Shown one piece after another: positions 9,132-17,060 of a stretch of 64,000 nt of DNA. A program made the translations under genes and the position numbers. Within the stretch, counting starts at the first letter, position 1; every line of letters starts with the position of its first letter. The stretch spans positions 2,728,001 through 2,792,000 of the forward strand of contig NZ_CP068083.1 of the NCBI RefSeq assembly GCF_016725325.1, written 5' to 3'. Origin of the DNA: Sphingobacterium spiritivorum (lineage in GTDB: Bacteria > Bacteroidota > Bacteroidia > Sphingobacteriales > Sphingobacteriaceae). The notes below the pieces were generated by a model. The model was given only the letters and a program-made list of their open reading frames with translations, searched no databases and had not been told where the DNA came from.

Positions 9132-9153
9132 TATAACAACAACTTATCTTTTT

Positions 9154-9744
9154 ATGAAGCGAATATGCTCTTACTTAGCTTTTTCAGTATGTCTTGTTTT
9201 CTTAGTCCTCTCATCCTGTTCCAGTAAAAAGAAAGTATTGGTAGGTGGTGGCTACAAAGGAGAAGGTCGTACAAATGGTGTATTATCAGATGCCAGTTCG
9301 GCAAGAGGAGTTGATCTGACGGGTTCTAATCTGGAAAATTATGCCAAATTGTTAAATGTAAGTGTCAGAGATCTCAACAACCGCTATCTCTATGGATTTA
9401 TTAATGACTGGATGGGAAGTCCGCATCGTTTGGGAGGACAGACCAAGAGTGGAATAGACTGTTCCGGTTTTGTGGGAATTCTTTATAAAGATGTGTACGG
9501 TAAGATAATTCCCCGTACCTCAAGAGACATGGGAGCACTTGTAAACAATAAGAAAGAAAGTCAGCTCAAAGAAGGAGATCTTGTGTTTTTTTCCTTTGGG
9601 GGAGGAGCGATAGACCATGTTGGCGTATATCTTCACAATCATAAATTTGTACATGTATCTACCCGAAAGGGAGTAATTATTTCAGATCTTACGGATTCAT
9701 GGTATGCAAAATATTTTACCGGAGCTGGTCCGATTAAATTATAA
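9154..9744 (+). CDS. NlpC/P60 family cell wall endopeptidase, lipoprotein
   Basis: 196 aa from the ATG at 9154; the in-frame TTG at 9121 lies inside the promoter. A lipoprotein signal ends in LSSC. The C-terminal NlpC/P60 domain has the catalytic cysteine in SGIDCSGFVG, the histidine in IDHVGVYL and a following polar residue in HVSTRKG. Such enzymes cut D-gamma-Glu-diaminopimelate bonds in the stem peptide (Spr/MepS-like). Expected location is the periplasmic face of a membrane. It has its own promoter and terminator, so it is probably monocistronic. Confidence 0.92.
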   Translation: MKRICSYLAFSVCLVFLVLSSCSSKKKVLVGGGYKGEGRTNGVLSDASSARGVDLTGSNLENYAKLLNVSVRDLNNRYLYGFINDWMGSPHRLGGQTKSGIDCSGFVGILYKDVYGKIIPRTSRDMGALVNNKKESQLKEGDLVFFSFGGGAIDHVGVYLHNHKFVHVSTRKGVIISDLTDSWYAKYFTGAGPIKL

Positions 9745-9773
9745 TAGAAATAGTAAGCTCCGGTTTATAATGA

Positions 9774-9809
9774 AAAGAGTCAACTTATAGCAATAAAAGT
9801 TGACTCTTT
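9774..9809. terminator. Terminator after NlpC/P60 gene
   Basis: Perfect 13-bp arms AAAGAGTCAACTT / AAGTTGACTCTTT around a 10-nt loop, ending in TTT, between the stop at 9744 and the next promoter. Confidence 0.85.
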
Positions 9810-9829
9810 CCTGTTTTGACAGCCAAAGT

Positions 9830-9861
9830 TTGACGATTCCTTATTATATTCTGTACTTTTG
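9830..9861 (+). promoter_or_regulatory. Promoter of the unknown membrane-anchored protein gene
   Basis: TTG (9830-9832), a 21-bp spacer, and TACTTTTG (9854-9861), 21 bp before the ATG at 9883. Confidence 0.6.
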
Positions 9862-9882
9862 TCAAAATTTTAGAATTTAGAA

Positions 9883-10383
9883 ATGAGTTTAAATAGTAGA
9901 AAGATCTTTATTGGACTATGTATAGTAGTTCCGTTTTTATTGTACTGTGTGTATTACTATTCTAATATGGTTAAGAATGCTCCATACAGATTTTCAGATT
10001 TCGAATCGATTGTCATTAAGTATGGAGAACCCGATCATATGGTTAATGAATTCAATTCCAAAACTCACCATTACCAATATCTGGATAAACGTGATTCATT
10101 GATCAATGATACCTTAAAACTCCGTAAAGATGATTTATTGTACCTGCACCGTAAAGCAATGGAGCTTGGGTTCTGGAATCTGGATGATGACATGACGACC
10201 AGAAGAGCAAACGCAAATGAAGGTAAAGAAATTCCGCGTTACTATGTGGAGTATAATTATAAAGACAAATCTAAAAAGGTCACACTTGATGCGGATTATC
10301 CCGGCAACCCGAAGATGAAAGATGCAGCTAAGACCGTTGTCGACGAAATCCTCAAAATGATCGCAGAAGCACAAGCCAGATAA
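9883..10383 (+). CDS. Membrane-anchored protein of unknown function
   Basis: 166 aa. Residues 8-27 form one hydrophobic segment (membrane anchor or uncleaved signal); the rest is hydrophilic and rich in Lys, Asp and Tyr, with a charged helical C-terminus. I do not recognise a family. The pattern of an SDFESIVIKYGEPD stretch after the anchor recalls small outer-envelope proteins with a SmpA/BamE-like 'G-P' loop, but this is weak. It has its own promoter and a strong terminator, so it appears to be a single-gene unit. The coding region is certain from length and context; the function is unknown. Confidence 0.75.
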   Translation: MSLNSRKIFIGLCIVVPFLLYCVYYYSNMVKNAPYRFSDFESIVIKYGEPDHMVNEFNSKTHHYQYLDKRDSLINDTLKLRKDDLLYLHRKAMELGFWNLDDDMTTRRANANEGKEIPRYYVEYNYKDKSKKVTLDADYPGNPKMKDAAKTVVDEILKMIAEAQAR

Positions 10384-10396
10384 TACGAAAAATATA

Positions 10397-10440
10397 CTTC
10401 ATAAAAAAAGGTCACTCATGAGTGACCTTTTTTTATGAAG
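10397..10440. terminator. 44-bp perfect palindrome, terminator
   Basis: Every base from 10397 to 10440 belongs to one perfect inverted repeat. Its core is GGTCACTCATGAGTGACC, flanked by seven A and seven T, then CTTCAT/ATGAAG. It follows the stop at 10383. Confidence 0.9.
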
Positions 10441-10501
10441 TAATAAGTGCGAAATAATAATCATTTAATTGGGTCTTAATCCTCACTTAATATCCGCTCT
10501 C

Positions 10502-10632
10502 TACATTTGTGTCAGAGTAATTTTTGTTTATATCCAATGTTAGGGTTAAAATTGTTAGAGATCTGTTGCGAAACACATTCATAACATAGTTTGTTTTAAG
10601 ATGGAAAAAGGTAATCGCCAGATTACCTTTTT
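10502..10632 (+). ncRNA. Candidate small RNA or very short ORF unit
   Basis: A perfect -7 box TACATTTG (10502-10509) stands in an intergenic region with no gene in the same direction before the plus-strand hairpin at 10605-10632. A transcript from about 10514 to 10632 would be near 120 nt. It contains a 15-codon ORF (10537-10584) of doubtful meaning. No proper -33 TTG was found, so this is a weak call. Confidence 0.25.
10605..10632. terminator. Terminator downstream of nucleoside permease gene
   Basis: AAAAAGGTAATC (10605-10616) pairs with GATTACCTTTTT (10621-10632) around a 4-nt loop; A and T runs let it work on both strands. Confidence 0.85.
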
Positions 10633-10638
10633 TATGTC

Positions 10639-12015
10639 TTAATGGTACGTTTTCTCTAATTGTTTCGGGTCATGCTTATGCTTGAATAGTAAAGCGAATA
10701 ATATAGCAATAACAAGCGTATAAGCAGAAAAAGCCAGCCATATATGATGCCAGTCCTTAAGATGTAACGGTTTCTCGAATGCCCCTGTAGCGGATATAGC
10801 GACACCTTTATCTTTTAAAAAGGCTACAAAATGTATATTCGTTACTTCTGATTGCAGAAAAGTAGCAAGCTGACTGATATCCTGAAAAGACATCGTAAAG
10901 TAATGGTCGATCACCCAACCGGAGATCAGACTTCCTAATACTGCTCCAAAACCATTTGTCATCATCATAAACAATCCCTGCGCCGAAGAACGGATTTTGG
11001 AATCGGTAGAAGTTTCGACAAACAGAGAGCCTGAAATGTTGAAGAAATCAAAGGCCATACCGTACACAATACAGGAAAGAATAATCATCCATAATCCATC
11101 CTGAGGATTTCCGTAGGCAAAAAGGCCGAAACGCAGTACCCATGCTACCATAGAAATCAGCATGACCTTTTTGATTCCGAATCGTTTTAAGAAGAATGGA
11201 ATGGCCAGAATAAATAAAGTCTCCGAAATCTGAGAGATAGACATAATAATCGTAGAGTATTTTACGACCAGTAATTCAGCATATTTAGGAAAAAACTTGA
11301 ATTCATCGATGTACACATCTCCATAGGCATTGGTTAGTTGTAAAGCACCACCCAGAAACATCGAGAAGATAAAGAATAAAGCCATCTTATAATTTCCGAA
11401 TAGCTTAAATGCTTCCAGTCCAAAAGTCTGCATCCATGTTGCATTTTCTTTGATAAGCTTCTGGGGTGTGTTTTTAGGCAATGTCAGTGCATATAGTCCA
11501 AGTGCTATAGCCGCAGTGCCTGCAATATAAAACTGGATGGCAGTGGCTTTATTACCTGACAGGTTGACGATCCACATAGCTGCTATAAATCCAACTGTTC
11601 CCCACACACGGATAGGAGGGAAGCTTTTGACAAGATCATAGTTGTTCTTGATTAAAGCAGTATAGGCAATAGAATTGGAAAGTGCCAGTGTAGGCATATA
11701 GCAACACATGGCTGCTAACATGACATAAAAAAAGGAGCCCGGATTATCTACCTGAGGAAGATAGAATAAGATAGCTCCATATAAAATGTGAAGTATACAG
11801 TAAAGTCGCTCTGCATTCACCCATCGGTCTGCTATGATTCCAATCAGTGTAGGCATAAATAAAGAAGCGATTCCCATCGTCGCAAATATGGCTCCGAACT
11901 GTGTACCATCCCACTGTTTAGTGCCAAACCAAAAGTTTGCTATTGTTATTAACCATGCTCCCCACACAAAGAATTGTATGAAGTTCATAATGGTCAATCT
12001 AAATTTAATAGACAT
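10639..12015 (-). CDS. nupG: Nucleoside permease, NupG/XapB-type MFS transporter
   Basis: 458 aa, somewhat longer than E. coli NupG (418). About twelve hydrophobic segments are visible. The N-terminus (RLTIMNFIQFFVWGAWL) and the following GAIFATMGIASLFMPTLIG match the nucleoside:H+ symporter family, which imports nucleosides across the inner membrane. The extra length is mostly a loop before the last helix pair (around residues 370-415). It follows the bifunctional nuclease gene by 26 bp, so it is the last gene of an etfB-etfA-bfn-nupG run; a nuclease next to a nucleoside importer may be meaningful or chance. Substrate range is not shown by sequence. Confidence 0.85.
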   Translation of the reverse strand: MSIKFRLTIMNFIQFFVWGAWLITIANFWFGTKQWDGTQFGAIFATMGIASLFMPTLIGIIADRWVNAERLYCILHILYGAILFYLPQVDNPGSFFYVMLAAMCCYMPTLALSNSIAYTALIKNNYDLVKSFPPIRVWGTVGFIAAMWIVNLSGNKATAIQFYIAGTAAIALGLYALTLPKNTPQKLIKENATWMQTFGLEAFKLFGNYKMALFFIFSMFLGGALQLTNAYGDVYIDEFKFFPKYAELLVVKYSTIIMSISQISETLFILAIPFFLKRFGIKKVMLISMVAWVLRFGLFAYGNPQDGLWMIILSCIVYGMAFDFFNISGSLFVETSTDSKIRSSAQGLFMMMTNGFGAVLGSLISGWVIDHYFTMSFQDISQLATFLQSEVTNIHFVAFLKDKGVAISATGAFEKPLHLKDWHHIWLAFSAYTLVIAILFALLFKHKHDPKQLEKTYH

Positions 12016-12041
12016 GTATGTTTGTTTCGTTAATTTTAAAT

Positions 12042-12671
12042 CTAAGATGAAGATTTTCTATAGGTGATTTCGTCACGGATTGCAGCTGCGGTCTCATATT
12101 GTTCGTCTGCAATTGCTTTTTCTAAAGCTGCTTCTAACTGTTCATCAGAAAGTGAACTGTAAGGTGATTTTTTTTGAGGAGTTGGAATCTCTTTACGGGG
12201 TTCCTGAGGAGCTTTGGCGGCTTCTACACTTTCAATATTTTCCAAAAATGCAAAATCATTACTTTCAATCACTATACCGGCAGAAGCCATAATAAATTCA
12301 TAGGTAAAGATTGGTGCATCAAAACGTACCGCTAAGGCAATTGCATCAGACGTACGGGCATCAATCTCAGAGATTTTTTCGCCATCACTACAGATCAGTT
12401 TGGCAAAAAAAATACCGTCAATAAGATTATAGATAATTACTTCCTGCAAAGTGATCGCGTAAGCATCAGCAAATGCTTTGAAAAGATCATGTGTCAGAGG
12501 ACGACTGGGGGTCATTTTTTCAATTTCTACAGCTATAGCCTGTGCTTCAAAACCTCCAATGATAATAGGTAGTCTTCTATTGCCACCAACTTCTCCCAGC
12601 ACAAGCGCATAGGCACCTGATTGCGTCTGACTATATGAAAGTCCTACGATATCTAAATTGATTTTCTTCAT
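12042..12671 (-). CDS. Bifunctional nuclease family protein (DUF151) with C-terminal UvrB/UvrC-like motif
   Basis: 209 aa. Residues 1-135 form a BFN domain, with GEVGGNRRLPIIIGGFEAQAIA and the signature RTSDAIALAVRFDAPIF. A charged linker follows, then a short UVR helical hairpin (about 172-206: LSDEQLEAALEKAIADEQYE, then AAAIRDEI). BFN proteins were first described in plants as RNase/DNase; their bacterial role is not settled. The UVR motif is a protein-interaction element known from UvrB, UvrC and Clp regulators. Sits between etfA and nupG, preceded by a hairpin that may separate it from the etf genes. Confidence 0.88.
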   Translation of the reverse strand: MKKINLDIVGLSYSQTQSGAYALVLGEVGGNRRLPIIIGGFEAQAIAVEIEKMTPSRPLTHDLFKAFADAYAITLQEVIIYNLIDGIFFAKLICSDGEKISEIDARTSDAIALAVRFDAPIFTYEFIMASAGIVIESNDFAFLENIESVEAAKAPQEPRKEIPTPQKKSPYSSLSDEQLEAALEKAIADEQYETAAAIRDEITYRKSSS

Positions 12672-12717
12672 TCTTCCCTCTTACGATAGTACAAAGATGT
12701 GAATATTAAAAGCAAAA

Positions 12718-12756
12718 TAAAAGCGGCTACTACAATAATTTGAAATAGCCGCCTTT
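12718..12756 (-). terminator. Hairpin after etfA
   Basis: On the minus strand a GGCGGCTA / TAGCCGC stem is followed by a T-rich run, just downstream of the etfA stop. It may end or dampen etf transcription before the nuclease gene. Confidence 0.6.
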
Positions 12757-12776
12757 ATGGGGTAACGAATTTATGA

Positions 12777-13751
12777 TCAATTATTTTTATATGCTTTCAA
12801 TGCAGCCGTCAATTTGGGTACAATATCAAAGGCATCGCCTACAATTCCATAGTCTGCAACTTTGAAAAACGGAGCCTCCGGATCTTTGTTGATAACAACA
12901 ATTGTTTTCGAAGAACTTACTCCTGCCAGATGTTGAATGGCGCCTGATATACCGATAGCAATATACAGATTCGGACTTACGACAATACCTGTTTGTCCTA
13001 CGTGCTCAGAGTGCGGTCTCCAACCTGCATCTGATACCGGTTTGGAGCATGCTGTTGCAGCACCTAACACATCTGCAAGTTCCTCAATTATTGCCCAGTT
13101 CTCAGGACCTTTTAGGCCACGTCCTGCTGAAACGACAATCTCTGCTTCCGGAAGTGAAACCTTATCAGTAGCCCGAACTATTTCTTTTACAATAGTGCTG
13201 AGGTCCGTAGCTTGTAATTGAGGTGCAAAAGCTTCGATTGAAGCGGACCCGCCGACAGCCTTAGCTTCGTAAGCGTTCGGATTTACGGAAATTACTTTTA
13301 TAGAAGAACTTAATTCTACTATTGCAAATGCTTTGTTAGAAAAAGCAGTTTTCTTAACAGATAAGCTATCTCCGCTGATCTGAGGCAATTCGATTGCTCC
13401 ATCTGCAAGACCAGCCTGCAGTTTGGTTGCAATACGTGGTGCTAGACCTTTTCCACTGAATGAATTGGACAGAACTACGATTTTGGATCCTTCTTTCTGA
13501 GCTGCTTCCGCAATAACGGAAGCATATGCTTGGTTGACAAAGTTTTTTAAATCTCCATTTTGTACATTCAAAACTTTTGAAGCTCCAAACTGACCAAGTT
13601 TTTCCAGTTCAGAATTGCTGACATCACCGATTGATATAGCCGTAACAGTACTTCCTGTCTGGTCTGCAATGGCTTTTGCATAAGAAACAGCTTCAAATGC
13701 AGATTTCTTAAATTGACCTTCAATATTTTCTATATAAACTAATACAGACAT
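12777..13751 (-). CDS. etfA: Electron transfer flavoprotein alpha subunit
   Basis: 324 aa, usual length. It forms the FAD-carrying ETF heterodimer with EtfB and passes electrons from acyl-CoA and similar dehydrogenases to the quinone pool. The C-terminal FAD domain shows VSAGRGLKGPENW, SKPVSDAGWRP, GQTGIVVSPNLYIAIGISGAIQHLAG and VVINKDPEAPFFKVADYGIVGD. It follows etfB by 24 bp in the normal order, and the two are clearly co-transcribed. Confidence 0.97.
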   Translation of the reverse strand: MSVLVYIENIEGQFKKSAFEAVSYAKAIADQTGSTVTAISIGDVSNSELEKLGQFGASKVLNVQNGDLKNFVNQAYASVIAEAAQKEGSKIVVLSNSFSGKGLAPRIATKLQAGLADGAIELPQISGDSLSVKKTAFSNKAFAIVELSSSIKVISVNPNAYEAKAVGGSASIEAFAPQLQATDLSTIVKEIVRATDKVSLPEAEIVVSAGRGLKGPENWAIIEELADVLGAATACSKPVSDAGWRPHSEHVGQTGIVVSPNLYIAIGISGAIQHLAGVSSSKTIVVINKDPEAPFFKVADYGIVGDAFDIVPKLTAALKAYKNN

Positions 13752-13775
13752 AATTTTCAGTTTTAATAAAATGAA

Positions 13776-14513
13776 TTAAATAACCTTTGCCTCATCGTGC
13801 AAAAGACCCACTAATTTTTCTACCTCTCCGGCATCTACCATTTTTACAGTACCACGAGGAGCAGGAGATTCATATTTGGTAATATGAGACAATTGGGGTA
13901 CTTCTACCGCAGGGATCACCTGTAAAGGTTTGGTGCGTGCACTCATGATTCCCCGCATATTCGGGATTTTGGGCTCCGCGACACCTTCAGCAGTACCCAC
14001 AACCATTGGCAACGAAGTTGTCAAAATTTCCTTTCCTCCTTCGATCTCACGTTCAACAGTTGCGTTGGAACCATCAATATCAATTTTTTTGGCGATGGAA
14101 ATAGATGGTATATTCAATAATTCAGCTACGATAGCTCCTACCTGTGCTCCATTATAGTCGATAGACTCTCGTCCGGTAAGAATCAGATCAAAAGGATTGC
14201 TTTTGACATAATCAGCAATCTGGTGTGCGACAAACCACGCATCACGTGGAACACTGTCTACACGTACTGCATCATCTGCTCCTGTTGCTAATGCTTTGCG
14301 GATGGTAGCTTCTGTCGACGCTTCGCCAACATTAATTACCGTTACTGTGCCTTTTCCTCCTTCAGCCAGATCGATCGCCTTTGAAAGTGCAATCTCATCA
14401 TAAGGATTTACAATAAATTGAACACCTGCTGTATTGAAGGCAGTTCCATCATTCGCAAATGTTATTTTTGATGTCGTATCCGGGACATTACTTATACAAA
14501 CTAATATTCTCAT
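13776..14513 (-). CDS. etfB: Electron transfer flavoprotein beta subunit
   Basis: 245 aa from the ATG at complement 14511-14513. A TTG-type start 7 codons upstream is open but gives an atypical N-terminus, while MRILVCISNVPDT is the standard beginning. Motifs include NPYDEIALSKAIDL and the ETF beta signature region VEREIEGGKEILTTSLPMVVG. It binds AMP and docks the partner dehydrogenases. First gene of the minus-strand run with a TAGGTTTG box upstream. Confidence 0.96.
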   Translation of the reverse strand: MRILVCISNVPDTTSKITFANDGTAFNTAGVQFIVNPYDEIALSKAIDLAEGGKGTVTVINVGEASTEATIRKALATGADDAVRVDSVPRDAWFVAHQIADYVKSNPFDLILTGRESIDYNGAQVGAIVAELLNIPSISIAKKIDIDGSNATVEREIEGGKEILTTSLPMVVGTAEGVAEPKIPNMRGIMSARTKPLQVIPAVEVPQLSHITKYESPAPRGTVKMVDAGEVEKLVGLLHDEAKVI

Positions 14514-14531
14514 AATTGTATGCGTTTTACA

Positions 14532-14539
14532 CAAACCTA
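14532..14539 (-). promoter_or_regulatory. -7 promoter box for etfB
   Basis: Reads TAGGTTTG on the minus strand, 18 bp before the etfB ATG. No TTG at -33. Confidence 0.45.
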
Positions 14540-14898
14540 ATATTTTTTGTAATAAAAGTAAAGTGTTTGAAGCAGAAAATTCCCCTTTACAAAACTGTTT
14601 CTTCTGTCTTTTTTAATAAAATAATTGACCTTTTTGAATAATTTATTTTGTTTAAAATGCTTATAATTAGTTGTTTAGTTTTATTTTTATTTTGAGGTTC
14701 CCCTTCCTGATCTGATCGTCAGTGAAATGTCATTTTATATGCTAGCATAGTATTTTCGTTTTTTGATCTATCAAAATTTTCTTTCTTTTTAAGAATGAAC
14801 AAGTGTCAAAATCGGGATTAAGTTACCTATCTGTTTTCATCCGGAATTTTCTTTATGTCTTATTCTTGCGGAGTGATTAGAATATTGTGGGCAATGAT

Positions 14899-14906
14899 TA
14901 CCTTTG
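14899..14906 (+). promoter_or_regulatory. -7 promoter box for the TPR gene
   Basis: TACCTTTG, 29 bp before the ATG at 14936. Confidence 0.45.
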
Positions 14907-14935
14907 ATTATATTATTACATAAATCTCAATCATC

Positions 14936-15271
14936 ATGTCTTCTAAATTTGAACAACTTCAGGCATATTTAAAAGAAAGTCCCTCAGATCCGTTTCTGCA
15001 TTATGCTCTCGCAAATGAATATCTCAAAACAGGAGAGGACTTTGAGGCTTTGAGCAGGTTTATAAAGCTTACAGAGCAGTTTCCGGATTACGTAGGTACA
15101 TATTATCATTTGGGCAAGTTATTAGAAAAACTCGACCGAAAGGATGATGCACTGCTGTATTATCAAAAGGGAATGGAAATTGCCAAAGCAAAACGAAATA
15201 TGCATGCACTTAATGAGCTGAAGGGAGCCTATCTCATGGCTATTGGAGAAGATGATGAAGATGACTATTAA
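14936..15271 (+). CDS. Small tetratricopeptide repeat protein
   Basis: 111 aa, no signal peptide, so cytoplasmic. It holds about two and a half TPR units: DPFLHYALANEYLKTGEDFE (about 18-37), then GTYYHLGKLLEKLDRKDDAL with the following YYQKGMEIAKAK. The tail is acidic (GEDDEDDY). TPRs bind other proteins; the partner is unknown. It follows a -7 box and precedes the NlpE-like gene by 86 bp; common transcription is possible but not shown. Confidence 0.82.
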   Translation: MSSKFEQLQAYLKESPSDPFLHYALANEYLKTGEDFEALSRFIKLTEQFPDYVGTYYHLGKLLEKLDRKDDALLYYQKGMEIAKAKRNMHALNELKGAYLMAIGEDDEDDY

Positions 15272-15357
15272 TGTTAAAATATGCTAAAAAATTAGCAGGC
15301 CGTCTAATTATGGTATCAATTTTGTTTGCATGTAATTAAGTCTTTTTATGCACGCAA

Positions 15358-15801
15358 ATGAAAACCAGAGTCTATATACTTGCAACATTACTACTCTTTA
15401 TTATTCTGGGCAGTTGTATCAACAACCGTCAGAATAAAACAGAGCGGTCAACTGATGCAGCGTATAGTATTTCTCCTGATGGTACCATTGAACAGAAATC
15501 AGATCAGTTTACAGGTGAGTATAAAGGAATATTACCTTGTGCAGATTGTGACGGAATTGAAACCATTTTACATATTAATGCCGATAAATCTTATCAGCTT
15601 AGTACAAAATATCTGGGTAAAAGTGATGAAAATTTTGTGAAAAGCGGACGTTGGAAAATGCATGCGAATACATTGACTCTGGAAGGGATAGATTACAAAT
15701 TCAGAATTCTAGAAGATCAGTTATCGCAATTGGATCTTTCCGGAGAAGATATCAAAGGAGATCTGGCAGATCAGTACCGTCTTGCAAAGTTTGAAGAATA
15801 A
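15358..15801 (+). CDS. NlpE-like lipoprotein (copper resistance NlpE N-terminal domain)
   Basis: 147 aa. The lipoprotein signal ends in LGSC (Cys about 20). The mature part contains the NlpE N-terminal beta-barrel pattern, with FTGEYKGILPCADCDGIETILHI (CxxC near residues 60-63), a YLGKSDENF loop and a final sheet. In E. coli NlpE is an outer-membrane sensor for copper, adhesion and lipoprotein defects; this protein has only the N-terminal domain, as is common in Bacteroidota. No Cpx-like genes are nearby. A long hairpin closes the unit. Confidence 0.83.
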   Translation: MKTRVYILATLLLFIILGSCINNRQNKTERSTDAAYSISPDGTIEQKSDQFTGEYKGILPCADCDGIETILHINADKSYQLSTKYLGKSDENFVKSGRWKMHANTLTLEGIDYKFRILEDQLSQLDLSGEDIKGDLADQYRLAKFEE

Positions 15802-15830
15802 AGATATATAAAATACTGTTGTTAAAAATA

Positions 15831-15865
15831 AAATGCCGTTTATCAGTCTCTGATAAACGGCATTT
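15831..15865. terminator. Bidirectional terminator NlpE-like gene / cysteine desulfurase
   Basis: Perfect 16-bp arms (15831-15846 and 15850-15865) with a 3-nt loop between convergent genes. Confidence 0.88.
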
Positions 15866-15886
15866 CTTGTTAAGAGCGTATGGATG

Positions 15887-17029
15887 CTACACTAAAATGT
15901 CCTGATTACACAGTTCTTTAAGTTTACTTACCACAATATCGACTTCTTCTTTTGTGTTATTTTTTGAAAATGAAAATCTTACAGATGGTCTCGTACTGCT
16001 TGCATTGATAGCGGATAAAACATGTGAACCAATGTCTGACCCTGAGCTGCATGCACTGCCTCCTGAACAGGAGATACCTTCGATATCGAGACTGAATAAG
16101 AGCATGTCAGCCATATTCGTACATGGGAAAGATACATTCAATACCGTATAAAGAGATTTTTCAGGATCTGTTTCCCCGTTAAAACTGACATCAGGAATGG
16201 CCTTGATAAGCTCTTCTTTCATATACGATTTAAGACCTTGTATATACGCCTGATGTATTTCCATTTCATCATAACATAATTCCAATGCTTTTGCCAATCC
16301 CACTATTCCGTATACATTTTCGGTACCTCCACGCATATTGCGTTCCTGAGCGCCACCATAAATCATAGGCTTGATCTTATTCTTTCCATTGATGTAGAGA
16401 AAACCTACGCCTTTCGGTCCATGAAATTTATGCGCCGCTCCGGTGATAAAATCAATTTTCAATTGACTGAGATCATGTCTGTAATGTCCCATGGTCTGGA
16501 CCGTATCCGCATGGTACACGGCATTATACTGATGACATATTTCAGCGACTTTTTGTATATCCGTCAGATTGCCCAATTCATTATTGGCATGCATCAATGA
16601 TACAAAAGTCCGTGGATTTGAAGCCAGAATTTGGTCTAGCTGTTCAAGATCAACATTACCTTTTTCATCTACATTAAGCATATCCAGCTGTATCTTCCCT
16701 TCTTTCTGTAATTCTTCCAGTGTATGGAGTACAGCATGGTGTTCCAGTGGAGAAGTAATAGCATGTGTTATCCCGAGATCAATTACAGATCTCACGATAG
16801 CCATGTTATCCGCTTCCGTACCTCCGGAAGTAAAAAATATTTCGGAAGGAGAGGTATGAAGTAGATTAGCCACCGTTTTTCTGGCTTTTTCAACTATCGT
16901 CTTTACTTGGCGACCATGTGCATGAATAGAAGATGGATTTCCAAAGTTTTCCTGCATGGTCTCTACCATCACTTTAATGACCTCAGGGTCCAGTGGAGTG
17001 GTAGCAGCGTTATCAAAATAAATTTGCAT
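15887..17029 (-). CDS. Cysteine desulfurase, NifS/IscS type
   Basis: 380 aa. A PLP-dependent class V aminotransferase fold that takes sulfur from cysteine for Fe-S clusters and thiolated tRNAs. It opens with IYFDNAATTPLDP; the PLP lysine is in TGAAHKFHGPKG (about 200), and the persulfide cysteine is in SGGSACSSGSD (about 325) on a long loop like IscS. No iscU, sufE or mnm genes are adjacent, so the acceptor is unknown. Its ATG lies 5 nt after a TAACTTTG box in the gap to lnt, so it may have its own near-leaderless transcript. Confidence 0.94.
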   Translation of the reverse strand: MQIYFDNAATTPLDPEVIKVMVETMQENFGNPSSIHAHGRQVKTIVEKARKTVANLLHTSPSEIFFTSGGTEADNMAIVRSVIDLGITHAITSPLEHHAVLHTLEELQKEGKIQLDMLNVDEKGNVDLEQLDQILASNPRTFVSLMHANNELGNLTDIQKVAEICHQYNAVYHADTVQTMGHYRHDLSQLKIDFITGAAHKFHGPKGVGFLYINGKNKIKPMIYGGAQERNMRGGTENVYGIVGLAKALELCYDEMEIHQAYIQGLKSYMKEELIKAIPDVSFNGETDPEKSLYTVLNVSFPCTNMADMLLFSLDIEGISCSGGSACSSGSDIGSHVLSAINASSTRPSVRFSFSKNNTKEEVDIVVSKLKELCNQDILV

Positions 17030-17034
17030 AAGAA

Positions 17035-17042
17035 CAAAGTTA
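17035..17042 (-). promoter_or_regulatory. -7 box directly before cysteine desulfurase start
   Basis: Reads TAACTTTG on the minus strand with 5 nt to the ATG, so a transcript would have almost no leader. No -33 TTG at standard spacing. Confidence 0.4.
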
Positions 17043-17060
17043 GAAATAAGAATTAAATTT

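Larger units (their letters stand above)
14514..14935. other. AT-rich intergenic region between etfB and TPR gene
   Basis: This 422-bp stretch holds divergent promoters: minus TAGGTTTG (14532-14539) for etfB and plus TACCTTTG (14899-14906) for the TPR gene. A perfect 12-bp palindrome TATGCTAGCATA is at 14738-14749. I see no credible gene in it. Confidence 0.6.

Noticed and set aside
14738..14749. Palindrome TATGCTAGCATA as an operator
   Set aside because: Short, AT-rich and far from either start codon; chance is likely, so it is only mentioned in the intergenic entry.
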